Source of the DNA: Epichloe hybrida
Taxonomy: Eukaryota > Ascomycota > Sordariomycetes > Hypocreales > Clavicipitaceae
DNA length: 40,357 nucleotides
NCBI GenBank assembly: GCA_019022495.1
Contig: JAFEKR010000120.1
Coordinates: forward strand, 1 to 40,357
Reading direction: 5' to 3'
The notes under the pieces are model-generated. The model did no database searches. It saw nothing but the letters and a program-made list of their open reading frames with translations, and was not told the origin of the DNA. This document shows positions 21,255 through 31,960 of the stretch, piece after piece; position 1 is the stretch's first letter, and the number at the start of each line of letters is the position of its first letter. Both the position numbers and the translations under genes were made by a program.

Positions 21255-22429
21255 CTATGTTTCATCGTCGTTCTCCTCCTCCTCCTCATCGCTGTTGTCG
21301 TCGCCGTCCAGCGCCGGGTCAGGCATGATGATGCCGTTCAAAAACGACACCTACATCGATTAGTCGGTCGTAAAGCAGTGAACGTAACACACTAGCAACT
21401 TACAAATCCGGAAAGCCCTCGAATCGTCTCTGCCAGCTTCTCTTGCACATCATCCTTTGTGACGAGGTCCGCGTCAATCTTGCTGCTGACCGTGTAGTTT
21501 CGGAGCTTCAGCAGCTCGATGTCCCGGTGGGTAACCTCGTACCCCTGAGTTGCGTGATGATGCATCAGATCAGCTGGGTGGACAATTCGTAGCCGTGAGC
21601 GTCTCACCACATGGTGAAGGGAGGTGGAAAACGAACCATGGGCCGCTTCTTGAGCGCATTCTCCTGGTTTCTCTTCGCAAAGGACTCGACGGCAGCCTCG
21701 GGCCCCGCGCCGGCCTTGATCTCTGGAAAGAAAACCTTCTTGAACAAGGGCTCGTTGAGCGCTCGGCGCCACCGGTCGGGATGTCGATCGATGCTGCGCC
21801 GCAACTTGGCCACGGAGCTCGCTTCCGGATGCCACAGGCCGCCGCCGATAGACGACGATCCGGGCTCGCAGTGGACGTAGTAGCATGCGTAGGGGCCTTT
21901 TCTACCGGTTCTTGACCACGCGGCCGAGAAATGAGGCTATGCGGAGACGGAGCAGAAGAGAGAAGAAGAAAAAAATGAGTCACGGTCATATGAAAGTGTG
22001 CCGAGTTATGGATTCTTCACCACCTCCACCTCCCCCCTCTTACCTTGTACGGCGTCTTGATCTTACTGAAGCGGACGTCTCTGTATATGCGGAAGATGAC
22101 GTCCTTGATGGGCAACTCCGGGACCGTCTCATCCACATCAATGACAGTCTGCGTGGCCGCTTCAACAAACGACTGCCAGTCCTTCAGAGCTCGTCTGTAC
22201 TCCTCGTCGTGAGCTGCGCAGAGTTAGCAATGAGATGCGCCGGGTGACGGACGGGCTTGATGGTCGTGAGACGGTGTAAAGCTCACATTTCAGCCAAGAC
22301 CTCTTGTTGTTCGCCTTTAAATCTTTGAGGAACAGTAGCGTGTTTTTGTGCACTTTGTAATCTGCATAGTCGACGCCGCCCGTGTCTCTCATCTTCTCGA
22401 GGGGTATGATCTCAACTTTGCGCGGGGCG

Positions 22430-22485
<56 letters not shown>

Positions 22486-22713
22486 CTGGTCGTCTCCTTG
22501 ACGATCCTCCTCGTATTGGTCTTCGCTCTCTTCCTTATTCTTCGATTGTCTCCTGGACGCGACCTTGCGCTGCTTTCTCGCGGGAGCTACGCTGTCGTCT
22601 GAATCCTGGGCGTCCTCAAAGTAGGGGCCCTTCTTCTGTTCACTGGTGGATAGGCGGCCCGACCGCCTTCGATCAGTGCTTGGCTCTGGGGCCGGTCTTT
22701 TGCGCGCCGGCAT
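21255..22713 (-). CDS. DUF2461 (TIGR02453-type) conserved protein
   Basis: Exons are 22713-22287, 22213-22044, 21936-21637, 21544-21404 and 21350-21255, giving 377 residues. The first 100 residues are basic and acidic low complexity ('RKRPAPEPSTDRRRSGR', then a run of 14 Asp). The folded domain (about 120-345) has DUF2461 hallmarks: 'TLLFLKDLKANNKRSWLK', 'SHDEEYRRALKDW', 'VIFRIYRDVRFSKIKTPYK', 'GPYACYYVHCEPGSSSIGGG' and 'LLKLRNYTV'. The family has no established biochemical role; the basic N-terminus suggests a nuclear place. Four introns preserve phase; the third uses a rarer GTTCGT donor. The C-terminus is acidic (EEEEENDDET). The gene converges on nothing close and is preceded by a repeat-poor kilobase. 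Confidence 0.88.
22432..22482. repeat. (GTC)n trinucleotide repeat encoding poly-Asp
   Basis: About 14 uninterrupted GTC triplets, read on the minus strand as GAC, encode a run of 14 Asp inside exon 1 of the DUF2461 gene. As a coding triplet repeat it can change length without breaking the frame. Confidence 0.95.
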
Positions 22714-23736
22714 GACGGTTCGTTTGGGGGAGGCGCTTTGGGATCCGCGACGGATTTTTTTCGTGAATTCGTGGTTGTCCAGATGCCATGTATGTACTCG
22801 GTAAAGTCCGTTGCGTCATTGCAAACACGTCGAGGAGGTACAATTGGATTGGCTGGCCATATTACTCCCTTCCCCCCACTTTTTGGCTCAAGCTCAAGCT
22901 CAAGCTCTGAACATCTTGACCTTCCTCCACGACTTAGCTTGCGTCTGGCCATAGTGCCGAGACAAACAAGACAGGCGCATCATTCTGTGACATCAGCACA
23001 GCCAAGCATGGCGTGGAAGCCAAGAATCACGCCTTTGAAATCCGTGACAACGACGCCGCGGCTGCCGCTCGCCACTGTGCCTTCATCATGTGCATTGGCA
23101 TCGGCAGCCCACGGGTTAGCTGAGCAATTTGTGCCGTCTGCCAAGTGTCTCTGCATTATCTAGAGCCGCCGTGAAGGTGCTCGCGGGTATCGCCTCATGG
23201 AAAACAGGCTGTGTCATTATCATACTTGCTGCATGATGGTGTTTTTGAACGGGACATCAGAGACTATGATTGCGTCCTTGTCCGAATCACCAACATCAAC
23301 ATCAACATCAACATCAACCCGAGAGGAGTCGCTATATCTGCGTGTGATGTTTGCGAATTCTTCTTGATGACCTGGAATTCGCAATCAGTGAACTAGGGGG
23401 ATGAAGACGATCCGTCGTTTTTGGCCCAATGGATGCGACATGAAACCAGCAATTTCTTGCACATCTTTCAGGAACTTGACGGTGATGGCGTTGGCCCTGT
23501 TTTCTCCATCGACACAGCGCTGATTTGGACTATTCCAGCATGCTAAAGTGGTTTCTAAGCAAGGAAACGAGAAAACAACCCCCTTTCCCCCCCCCTCCCC
23601 GATAAGTGGCGTGCGCGCGAGAGACATTCGAGTCATTCCCTCACGTCATTACACTAGGCAGCGTTCCACGACATCAAGACGGACGACGTCATTGTTCGCA
23701 ACGGGCTGTTGTTGCATGTGTCGATATCGTTCAGGG
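22714..23736. other. Intergenic region with short repeats
   Basis: Upstream of the DUF2461 gene and downstream of the phosphotransferase relic. It holds an AGCTCA hexamer in about four copies (22884-22907) and an ATCAAC hexamer in about four copies (23291-23317). A 141-codon frame at 22738-23163 has no domain and is not credited. No RNA gene is visible. Confidence 0.55.
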
Positions 23737-24731
23737 TCAAATTGAAGCCCAAAACACGTGCCATGATTGAGAAAGCCGCCCTCTTCCTGCTTCTGCCAAA
23801 GCATCCATCGCCTCAGTCTCTTCTTTCGTGAGCAGTTCAAGTCTCTGTCGAAGATCCGCGCCGTCATCCCCCCCCCAAGGTAGACGAAGTTCAAGTACCT
23901 CGAAAATATAAGGTCAAATGTCCAGCTGTTTCTGGCAGGCTCGCTGTAGTGTTTCCCCCCAGAAGTAACTCCAGATGCAAGTTATCCACTAGATGCCAGT
24001 CGCCCAAAAGAGCAGACGAGCGACATACTCATGGCGTGCATCCTCCTCGTCTAGAACAGCGTCATTGTGTTGAAACGTCATCTTTGCGAGATGCATTGCA
24101 GTATGGTCGCGACGGCAGCAGCGATGGGACCACCCCGGTGAACTCCATCAAGGACATGTTCTGGATGAGAGGCCGTCCTGAAACAGAGATGGTTCCATCC
24201 TCGTGGTAATAAAGTAAGGAGCCTGTTTGGGGGAACGATAGGGCAAATAGCTTGAGGTTGATGTTGGCCATCTGTCTGTGAAGAGACTCGAGCTTTTGAT
24301 CGCCGATACTGGTTTCCGGGACATGGGGCCCATCGGGTCCACGGAGAGGGTCTCTTGAAGCATCAGACATTTGTCCTTTCGTGCTCTATATAAACCATGA
24401 TGATGAAAGGGCCAAGATTGGTGGGGTTCTCCGCTGCAGTTCCGTGATGGTGTTTCTTGGGCACCGGAATCGTGGTGTTTGCCGCGACGTAACGCATTAT
24501 AGCCACCTCACACTTGGTCTTCTCCTCGGGGAACTTGACAATGCCTGATGCGATGAAGTACCATCTTGGGGGGGGGGGCAATGGGCAATGGGCCTAATTA
24601 CGTTCACAGGAGATTTTCATCGCAGCCGACGTGCCATCGCTGTATTCCAGCCGATAGAACATATTGTACCCGCCCCTGAGGGTACGTGAGACTTGTAGTG
24701 CGAGTCCCTTCTTTTGATAACACTGAGCCAT
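23737..24731 (-). pseudogene. Decayed APH-fold phosphotransferase gene
   Basis: Reading leftwards from 24731, fragments of the fungal phosphotransferase (aminoglycoside-phosphotransferase-like) family appear in the right order but in different frames. They are an N-lobe (MAQCYQKKGLALQVSR, 'GYNMFYRLEYSDGTSAAMKI'), a probable intron ending in GCATCAG near 24552, 'IVKFPEEKTKCEVAIMRYVA', 'PTNLGPFIIMVYIEHERT', then 'IGDQKLESLHRQMANINL', 'GTISVSGRPLIQNMS', 'FQHNDAVLDEEDARHEYVAR' and a C-terminal 'DLRQRLELLTKEETEAMDAL'. Frame changes are needed near 24370 and near 24090, and stops follow 'LLFWATGI'. The segment that should hold the catalytic His-Asp loop and DFG-like Asp, between about 24000 and 23880, is missing or unreadable. 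These intact proteins are numerous in fungal genomes and of unknown substrate. Here the gene is broken. Confidence 0.75.
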
Positions 24732-26171
24732 ATTAAAAAAGGGACAAGCAGCTACTCTTCCTGTCAGCATGGGACTGAATCTCTTCTTCTCATTACTCCA
24801 AGATAGGATGGAAGCTTAAAAATATGCTTAATGGTTAGGTTATACTAGCGCACCCAGAATTACAAATGCTTAGACATTCCCAACACTTGGGTAGCGAGGG
24901 TACTTTCCGAACTGTTGTCGCGAGTACTTGTTAACAGGGTTGGTATGGTCGCTCGTGCCCGAAATCTCGGCATACACAAGCCGTAAAGACTCGAAGTAAT
25001 AAAGAACACCACCTCTCGTGGTTTTTGTCCAACTGCTCCTTCACACCGTTTGCTGCAGGCCCCTGAGGCATTTTGTTGATTTCTTCGAGGTGTTGGCGGA
25101 GAATTCCGTTCAATGCCAAGCCGAATTGCCCCCACGCTCGCAACCGCCCCACCATGGTCTTTTTCATTTTCATCGGATGATGAAAAACGAGGAAAGGGTA
25201 GAACCCGGGAACAGAGTCGAAGCAAGGAAGTGGGCGGGGCGATTGCGACGACGTTTTGCTGCGGCCCCTCCACGATTCAGCCAAAATGTGTTTGCTGTCT
25301 TGGGATGGTTGCCACGAATGCCACAAGGGACACCCTGGCTGGCTGGCTGATTTATGTATTTGCCAACTTCGTACTCCGTAATCCGTACTCCGGTAGTAAT
25401 ACCGAGTGCTCCGTAGAAGCGAGAGTGCATGCTGATAAGCCTCGCCCCCAGTCACCCACCCCCAGTCACCTACCCTCAGTCACCCACCTGCAAGGAGCCG
25501 CAGGGAAAGAAATCTCAGGGACCTTTTCACGCGGCCCACAGTGGGCCGACAGTGGCCTCTCTCAAGCAATCAAGTTGTGGGTCCGCAAACGACAGATGTG
25601 CAGAGGCTTCCTCGTCTTGCCCACTCATCCGCTCATCCGTCAGTGGAGGAATGTGACGACGTACGAAAAAAAGAGGCGCAGCAGGCTGGCCCCTAATTTG
25701 TGCGTACGGATTAGATTACCCCCCTATGTATGTACGGATTACATGTATGCCTTGCGACAGAATGTTGACCCCAACAAGGGCGTGATCCACGAGACCTAGC
25801 AAAGCTGGCAGGGACTTGCTATCGGGCTTCCGGAATTACATAATTCTTGTTTCGCTGTAAAATTGCTACATTAAAGGTGCTTATTATTTATAGCATCCAG
25901 CGCCCACTATTGCGGGCGTTCTCATGCCCCTGACTAGTGAAACAAGGGACTGGCATATTTAAAGTGGACCAGCCTTCATAATTTTCTGCGCATTTTTATG
26001 TACATACATGTGCAAGGTTTGTCAGGTTTCGTGGATCACGCCCAGCTATGTACATATGTATGTACATATGTGTTAGTTAGGGCTTTCGCTTGTCCAGTGC
26101 AGCTCATTCATCACCCAATGCACCCCAGCTCATGTACTTCAGGTACGTACATACCTATTGGCGGCTCGCAG

Positions 26172-26296
26172 CGACGCAGACATGACATTGTCTGACGCAG
26201 GCATGACATTCGGCAATCCGGTCTGGCATTTTTGGGTATGTGAAATATGTGACATCAAGCGGAATCAGCCTGAAGCGAATCACCTGAAGCGAATCA
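26172..26296. repeat. Two adjacent short direct duplications
   Basis: A unit close to 'gacgcagacatgacattg' occurs twice in succession at about 26172-26210 with one or two differences. A second unit, 'cctgaagcgaatca', occurs twice at about 26268-26296. Both look like recent slippage or short tandem duplication in non-coding DNA. Confidence 0.8.
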
Positions 26297-26744
26297 AACT
26301 GTATCAGGCTGCGTCGTGCCAGGGTACGAGGCGGATGGCGGTTCTTTGGCTGTGACTGTTCAAGAAGTGGTGATCTCTGCTGCTTTGAGCCTTTTATTGC
26401 CAGGTTCAATAGGTCGTCTCCTCCAACCAAAACCAAAACATACATAGCCCCTGCCTCATGCGCCTTTCCAATTTGTGACTGACGACCACAAAGGGAAGGT
26501 CTGGTAATACGGATTACGAGAACTACATACATGTACAGTACGTATGCACTCCGCAGCAGAAAAGAAACAGGGTGTGCCGCTGTGAGTGGCCAGAAAATCC
26601 CGGAGGACCCCCGCTTGCGTGTCGATGGCGAGCGACAATGCAAGGTGATCTCAATCTCGTGGCCTGCACACCCAGCGTTGTGGAACAGCTTGCTTCCGTC
26701 GTTTTTAATATTCCCTCGTACCCGTCCGTCCCTGTGCAACCCCT

Positions 26745-26783
26745 CTCTCTGCGTGCTCTCTCTGCGTGCTCTCTCTGCGTGCA
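26745..26783. repeat. Three-copy 13-bp pyrimidine-rich repeat
   Basis: The unit 'ctctctctgcgtg' is repeated three times, about 300 bp upstream of the desaturase ATG, in a C/T-rich stretch that may belong to its promoter or leader. Confidence 0.85.
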
Positions 26784-27083
26784 TCTTGTTGTTGTTCTGT
26801 TCTTCCAAGATCCTCACCGTACGATCGACTTCTGCGCCTTTTCATCGTCGTGACATGGTGCTGATGTCTGGATCGCATCTCTGATCTTGCCTGGCTTCTT
26901 TCTCTCTTTGATACCGCTCCTTTGATATCGAAATACGAATAGCGCATACTCTTCGTCGACGAAATAACCGTTGACCTCGATTCACTTCAAGTTTTTTTCT
27001 TCTGTCTCCGAGACATCGCCCGTAACGAGTCCATTCGTTCAATAGTGACACCTTACGATTCGACCATTCACCTACTATATATC

Positions 27084-29368
27084 ATGGCATTGACCGCCAA
27101 GATGAGCCGCGATGCTGTCCTGGCGCCAGAGATGGTGGATGAGCTGATTGCCAATGGCGACACCGTCGTAATTTTTCAAGATGATGTGCTTCGCCTCAAT
27201 TCATGGCTCGACAGACATCCAGGTGGACGTCTAGCCATTGAGCACATGGTTGGTCGAGATGCCACGGATGAAATCACAGCGTAAATATTCTCCTCCAAAC
27301 TTTTTCCTTTTTTTTTTTGGTCGGTTTGAAGCCCCCCCACAAAACACACCATTTCAGGGAAAGAACACAAAAATGTTTTTGTTCTTCGCAAACATTTCGA
27401 TGTCTGCATCCCGGCGGGAAGAGGTTCAAGATTGCATCGCAGTGCAGGACCCGTTGCAGTCGTGGTGTCGTGGGTGGGAATAGCAAAACACTATTCTCAA
27501 AAAGTCAAGATCTAGGGTTTGAGCTTAACTGCCAGATCGAAAGCGCCCGCCGCAAATCCACCAAAAAACAAGTGAGGCGCACGAGTACTCGTGTAATATG
27601 GTGCTGACACACCCATTTCTAGGTACCACTCTGAGAAGACTCTTCGCACCATGAGGGCATACCGGATCGGCCGGAAACCAATAGGTCCCTGGACCAACCG
27701 AACACCACCAATCAGGGGAGGCGTCTTCCATGCTAGAGCCCAATCGGATATTTCACCGGACGATTCTGATCTCGAAATGGTGAAAGAAAAGGAGTCTGTC
27801 GATGAGGGTTACGGCAGTGCTGCATCGCATAGATCTGGCACTGGCACGCCCGAACCTGAGTTTGCAAGCGGCCGCGAATCATCACCAAGTTCTGAACCAG
27901 CCGCCCTTCGCGCCAGGACTGGTTACTCAGCAGATAACGCTTCTTCTGTCTACGAGGGCAAGGCCGACGTTGCTGACTCTGCCACCAAATCAGCCCAGCT
28001 TGCCCTCAGCCCAGATGAATGGACTGAATGGGCCATTCAACAAGACAAGAATGTTGATGTGAGGGACTACCCGCCTGTCGACACAGCCGTGCAACAAGAA
28101 ATCACAAGTAAATACCGGCAGCTACATAAGCGCGTTCAGGATGCTGGCCTTTACGCTTGCCCATACACCGAGTATGGAAAAGAGATGGCTCGGTATACAG
28201 CCCTGTTCGCTGGATTTGTCGTGGCCGTGCGTGCTGAATGGTACATGACTTCTGCCATCTTCCTGGGCTTATTCTGGGTTCGTATATACTATGACAACCC
28301 CCCCCCCCCCCTACCATTCAATGTGCTTTCTCTTTCTTTTCGTCTCCTCGCCTCCCTGCGTACGGAATCTAACGACAGCAAATGATAGCACCAAATCATG
28401 TTCACGGCCCATGATGCCGGCCATCGAGCCATCACATCCAATTTCACCGTTGACAGCTTGATCGCCCTATTCGTCGCCGACTTTTGCTGCGGTCTATCCA
28501 TGGGCTGGTGGAAGAGTAGCCATAATGTTCACCATCTCGTCACAAACCAACCTGTAAGCTGACCCATACCTTCTAACACTCACGAGAACACAACCTGACG
28601 AGTGAATGTGCACAGGAACACGACCCCGACGTCCAGAATATCCCTTTCTTCGCTACCTGCCCTTCCTTCTTCAAGTCCCTCCGTTCCACCTACTACCAGT
28701 TCACCTTTGTGTGGGACAAGGCTGCCGAAGTTATCGTCCCGTACCAAAAGTACACTTATTATCCCATCATGGGCATCGCTCGTTTCAACCTCTACTTTCT
28801 CTCGTGGAGACATGTCCTCTCGAAGACGTCGTCGTCCCTTGGAAGCAGCAAAGCCTGGTGGATTCGTCCCACCGAGGTAGTCTTCATGGCCTGCTACTGG
28901 TTCCTGTTTGGCTACGTGCTCCTCTGGCGCACACTGCCTACATGGTCCATTCGCGTCGCCTTTGTCCTGGTTTCCCACATCATCACCATGCCGCTGCATG
29001 TTCAGATCACACTCTCGCACTGGGGGATGTCCACGGCCGATCTGGGCGAGGACGAGTCTTTCCCCCAACGCCAACTCCGCACTACCATGGACGTCGACTG
29101 CCCTGCCTGGCTGGACTTCATTCACGGTGGTCTTCAATTCCAAGCCGTTCATCATCTGTTCCCTCGCGTTCCGAGACATAATCTCCGAAAAGCGCAGACC
29201 ATGGTGAAAGAGTTCTGTGCCGACACGGGCATCCCCTATGCCATCTTGAAATTCATTGATGGCAACAAGAAGGTGCTTAATCGAATGGACCAAGTCAGCG
29301 ATCAAGTCAGAATCTTGGTCAACTGTCAACAGTATATGGCTGCCACGGGAGAAAGTGGTCTGCATTAA
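27084..29368 (+). CDS. Cytochrome b5-fused sphingolipid Delta8-type desaturase
   Basis: Exons are 27084-27280, 27623-28277, 28389-28553 and 28616-29368, giving 589 residues. The N-terminus carries a cytochrome b5 domain with heme-ligand motif HPGG ('SWLDRHPGGRLAIEHM'). The membrane desaturase domain has three His boxes: HDAGH, HNVHH ('SSHNVHHLVTNQPEHDPDV') and QFQAVHHLFP, where Gln replaces the first His, as in front-end desaturases. This architecture fits fungal ER sphingolipid Delta8 desaturases, which introduce the double bond into the long-chain base used for glucosylceramides; a fatty-acid front-end activity cannot be excluded. Between b5 and the desaturase domain is a Ser/Glu-rich insertion of roughly 150 residues. 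Introns are 342, 111 and 62 nt; the first is unusually long and the second has a GTTCGT donor. The ATG at 27084 is followed by a second in-frame ATG at 27102. Confidence 0.92.
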
Positions 29369-30298
29369 GCGTTGTCGTTCCTTGCATCATGATCCCTTTC
29401 GTTTTGCCCATATCGTATGCATCCACGTTGCGTTGCTTAATATTTGTCAGCAGTACCTACCTGTATGAAACCTTGTCCACACACACCATCGCTTATAGAC
29501 TTGGAACTAAAAAAAAGAAAGAAAAAAAGATTATTCAAAAATTGTGGTGTAATAAAGTAAAACATAGCTCTCTCGTGGCTAGGACATGTCCCCTCCCTAA
29601 TTTGCCCGTTGGGACAGCTTCAGCAACGTAGCTCGGCTTTCCGTTTGCCTCTGGACTTTTTCCTAAAGATGACTTGCTTTTCGATGGAGCAAAGGGGATA
29701 ACTACATGTTGAGAAATAGATTGAAGAGGCGTCGCTTTCGTTAGGCTGGGACCATCCCTTATACAACGTATGCAGGTGGCAGTGGCAAACCCATCTCATG
29801 ATTCTCTACAGATTTCGGACAAGGCTAAAAACTGTCTCGATACCAGTACTTCCCATGGACAGAGGCCTGATACCCTTTGTCCGTAGCCGCGGCGTGTGCT
29901 GTCAGATGAGCTGCAGTGGGAGCAAAGTGCCAATCTGATCAATACAGGGCACGACATTCTGTAGAGCTGATGCAAGTGAGGTTTGGTCTAGCTAAGCCAA
30001 GCTACCTAGGTAGTCTTCTATCCGTGAAATCTATCCACTACCGCCGGACGTTCCTGTGAGGAGAAAAAAAAAAAAAAAAAAAGACCATTGCAACTTTTGT
30101 GCATGATACAAAACGCCAAATCTTATGCGCATGTGCACATCGTTTCCCTGCTATTTGATCCTGTGCATTTGTTTCCAAAGCCCCTCGCACGGAGTCTGTG
30201 GAGGGCTTCGCTTTCGATTCAATTCCTTCTCGGAGCGTACTTTCGCCAACTGAAGCTCGTACATCCATCCATGCTCTCGGCGCGGGGGCCTCTCTCTC
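29369..30298. other. Intergenic region between convergent genes
   Basis: Shared 3' space of the desaturase (+) and the hypothetical gene (-). It contains A-rich tracts (29509-29530, 30062-30082) that may include polyadenylation signals, and a short 'agctaagccaagctacctaggtag' palindrome-rich patch near 29991-30014. No gene or RNA is visible. Confidence 0.6.
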
Positions 30299-31960
30299 TC
30301 ACAAGCCCAAGCTACGGCATCGCTCCTTCGCCGCCAGAAGCTTCTTCAAACAAGCAATGTCCATTTTCCTCGCGGCGATCCACCGGTTCTTGGTCTGCTC
30401 ATCGACAATCTCGTCATCGGGACCTATGGCCTCGGCTATGATGGAGCACAGCCCCGCGATCTGCTCCAGCCTAGTCCATTCGTTCCTTGCCACGGCGTCG
30501 AGCTCCTCCTCCAGATACACGATGGCCACAATCCTCAAGAGACGCTGTTCATAGTCCATGTTGTGTATGACTGTTGAATTGCAGAACCTCCTGAGCCCCG
30601 CGAGGCACGTCGCTCGCTTTTCGGGGCCGACCGCCTCCAACTCGCGGGGGATATGGCGAAGGATGCTTTCCAGTCGAGCGGCCGGCCCGGACAGGCCAGC
30701 TGGGCCCGTGGCGGCGTGTTGCTTCAGGATCCTCTGATGGCCGACCGTCAGCCATTCCGTCACGACGGCCTTGTCTGCCCAGCGATCCTCCTTCGTCCCG
30801 GAAATGGATCGCAACACTGCGCCGATGTCCTTGGCCAGCTTCTGGCCGCTCGTGAGAGAGTCCTCGTCGTCCGCCGCATCCTCCATGTCCATCTGTGATG
30901 TCGCGCTGCTTGCTTGGGCCGCGTCGCCCCCGCTGTCGCTCGGGGAAAAGTCCGTGTCGTCATGGCCGCCGCGGTGTCGTCGCTTTGGAGTCTGAGGCTG
31001 CGCGGGCGAGGGGAACATGCGTGACTTCTGAAGAGAGACGGCCGTGTCCTGCGCGGCTGCCGATGACGTGGGAGCCATGTTACCTGGGGCCCGGCTCAGG
31101 GCAACTGCGTGGACAGTTGCGCTGCTGTTGCTGTTGCTCCGCGGAGAGTGAAGGCTTGATTGCGAGACATCTGCGAGGTGGACGACGACCTTGTCGACAT
31201 CAGGCCCTTTGTTGTTTGCAGGTGTGCTGCTGCACCTCGCCGCCGCCATCTTCCCGGAGAGCTGGATCTTGCTGCCTGACTTGAGTGCGGTGGACCCCTT
31301 TTCTTCATCGGAGCAGATGGTTTTGCCCACGGTTCCTTCCCCCTCCCCCTTTGGTCGTCCTGGTTGTCCCGGAGTGGAAGAATCATCGTGCACGAGGCCG
31401 TCGGACTCGGCAACACTCTGCAGTAGTTCTCGGGACTTTGCTCGCGCCGCAGCAAACGGGGAGCCATCATGACAAGCTGCCTTCTGCGCAGTCGCCTTTC
31501 GTCGCAACTTCTTCACGGGCGGTGACTGATCCGGAGAGGAGAGCACAATGTCCCTGGCCCGTCTCTTCCTCTTCCTATCAGACTTGCTGCCCCCCGATGC
31601 GTTGAGTTTCGTCATCTGCTCGTGCTGAGTAGAGAGTAGGATCCCGATGAATTCCCTTTCGGTTTCGGCCCTCCGCAAACGTTGCTGAGTCTCACGATTC
31701 AGCGTCAGACTCTGGGGTGGGAGAGCTACATGGGTGCTGACGGGCTTGCCATCTGGCAGACGAACAGGGCAGCTGCCACGCGACTGGGCCCCGGCCATTG
31801 TCCTCCGGAGAGCCAGAAACTTGACCATGGTTGCCGTGATTTTGTGGAAATCCTTTCGAGTGTTGAACCTTTTCTCCCTGGCCTCATCGAACACACGTCG
31901 GAGCGAGTCTCGAAGCTCTGCTCCCGCACGGAACTCGCTCCCCCCAGCTTGCGCTGCCAT
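30299..31960 (-). CDS. Hypothetical, probably nuclear 553-residue protein
   Basis: A single uninterrupted frame of 553 residues starts at ATG 31960 (MAAQAGGSEFRAGAEL). I do not recognise the family. Residues 1-60 are predicted helical ('LRRVFDEAREKRFNTRKDF'). Two strongly basic segments, KSDRKRKRRARD and VKKLRRKA, look like nuclear localisation signals. The middle is Ser/Pro/Asp-rich and probably disordered ('TPKRRHRGGHDDTDFSPSDS'). The last 180 residues are again helix-rich ('EQRLLRIVAIVYLEEELDAV', 'KNRWIAARKMDIACLKKLL'). Uniform codon composition over 1.6 kb without stops argues for a real gene. Upstream in-frame codons reach 31978 without an ATG; a 5' exon cannot be excluded. It converges on the desaturase. 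Confidence 0.75.
   Translation of the reverse strand: MAAQAGGSEFRAGAELRDSLRRVFDEAREKRFNTRKDFHKITATMVKFLALRRTMAGAQSRGSCPVRLPDGKPVSTHVALPPQSLTLNRETQQRLRRAETEREFIGILLSTQHEQMTKLNASGGSKSDRKRKRRARDIVLSSPDQSPPVKKLRRKATAQKAACHDGSPFAAARAKSRELLQSVAESDGLVHDDSSTPGQPGRPKGEGEGTVGKTICSDEEKGSTALKSGSKIQLSGKMAAARCSSTPANNKGPDVDKVVVHLADVSQSSLHSPRSNSNSSATVHAVALSRAPGNMAPTSSAAAQDTAVSLQKSRMFPSPAQPQTPKRRHRGGHDDTDFSPSDSGGDAAQASSATSQMDMEDAADDEDSLTSGQKLAKDIGAVLRSISGTKEDRWADKAVVTEWLTVGHQRILKQHAATGPAGLSGPAARLESILRHIPRELEAVGPEKRATCLAGLRRFCNSTVIHNMDYEQRLLRIVAIVYLEEELDAVARNEWTRLEQIAGLCSIIAEAIGPDDEIVDEQTKNRWIAARKMDIACLKKLLAAKERCRSLGL

Larger units (their letters stand above)
24732..27083. other. Long gene-free region upstream of the desaturase
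   Basis: No gene is supported in 2.35 kb. Two long frames (25113-25799 +, 26155-26817 -) lack domains and have composition typical of chance frames. The region is rich in short recurring motifs: GTACGGATTA or its complement (25379-25388, 25704-25713, 25732-25741, 26508-26516), TGTACATATGTATGTACAT (26049-26067), and direct duplications around 25440-25490, 26172-26210, 26268-26296 and 26745-26783. The last few hundred bases are C/T-rich and probably hold the desaturase promoter. Confidence 0.55.

Noticed and set aside
25113..25799. 228-codon + strand frame and the 174-codon antisense frame
   Set aside because: No domain, no start or splice context, composition like random GC-rich DNA; contains short direct repeats.
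26155..26817. 220-codon minus-strand frame
   Set aside because: Runs through tandem duplications and a pyrimidine-rich repeat; no recognisable protein features.
27084..31960. Lipid or secondary-metabolite gene cluster
   Set aside because: Glycerol kinase, acyl-CoA synthetase and desaturase are separated by unrelated housekeeping genes, and no backbone synthase, transporter or cluster regulator is present.
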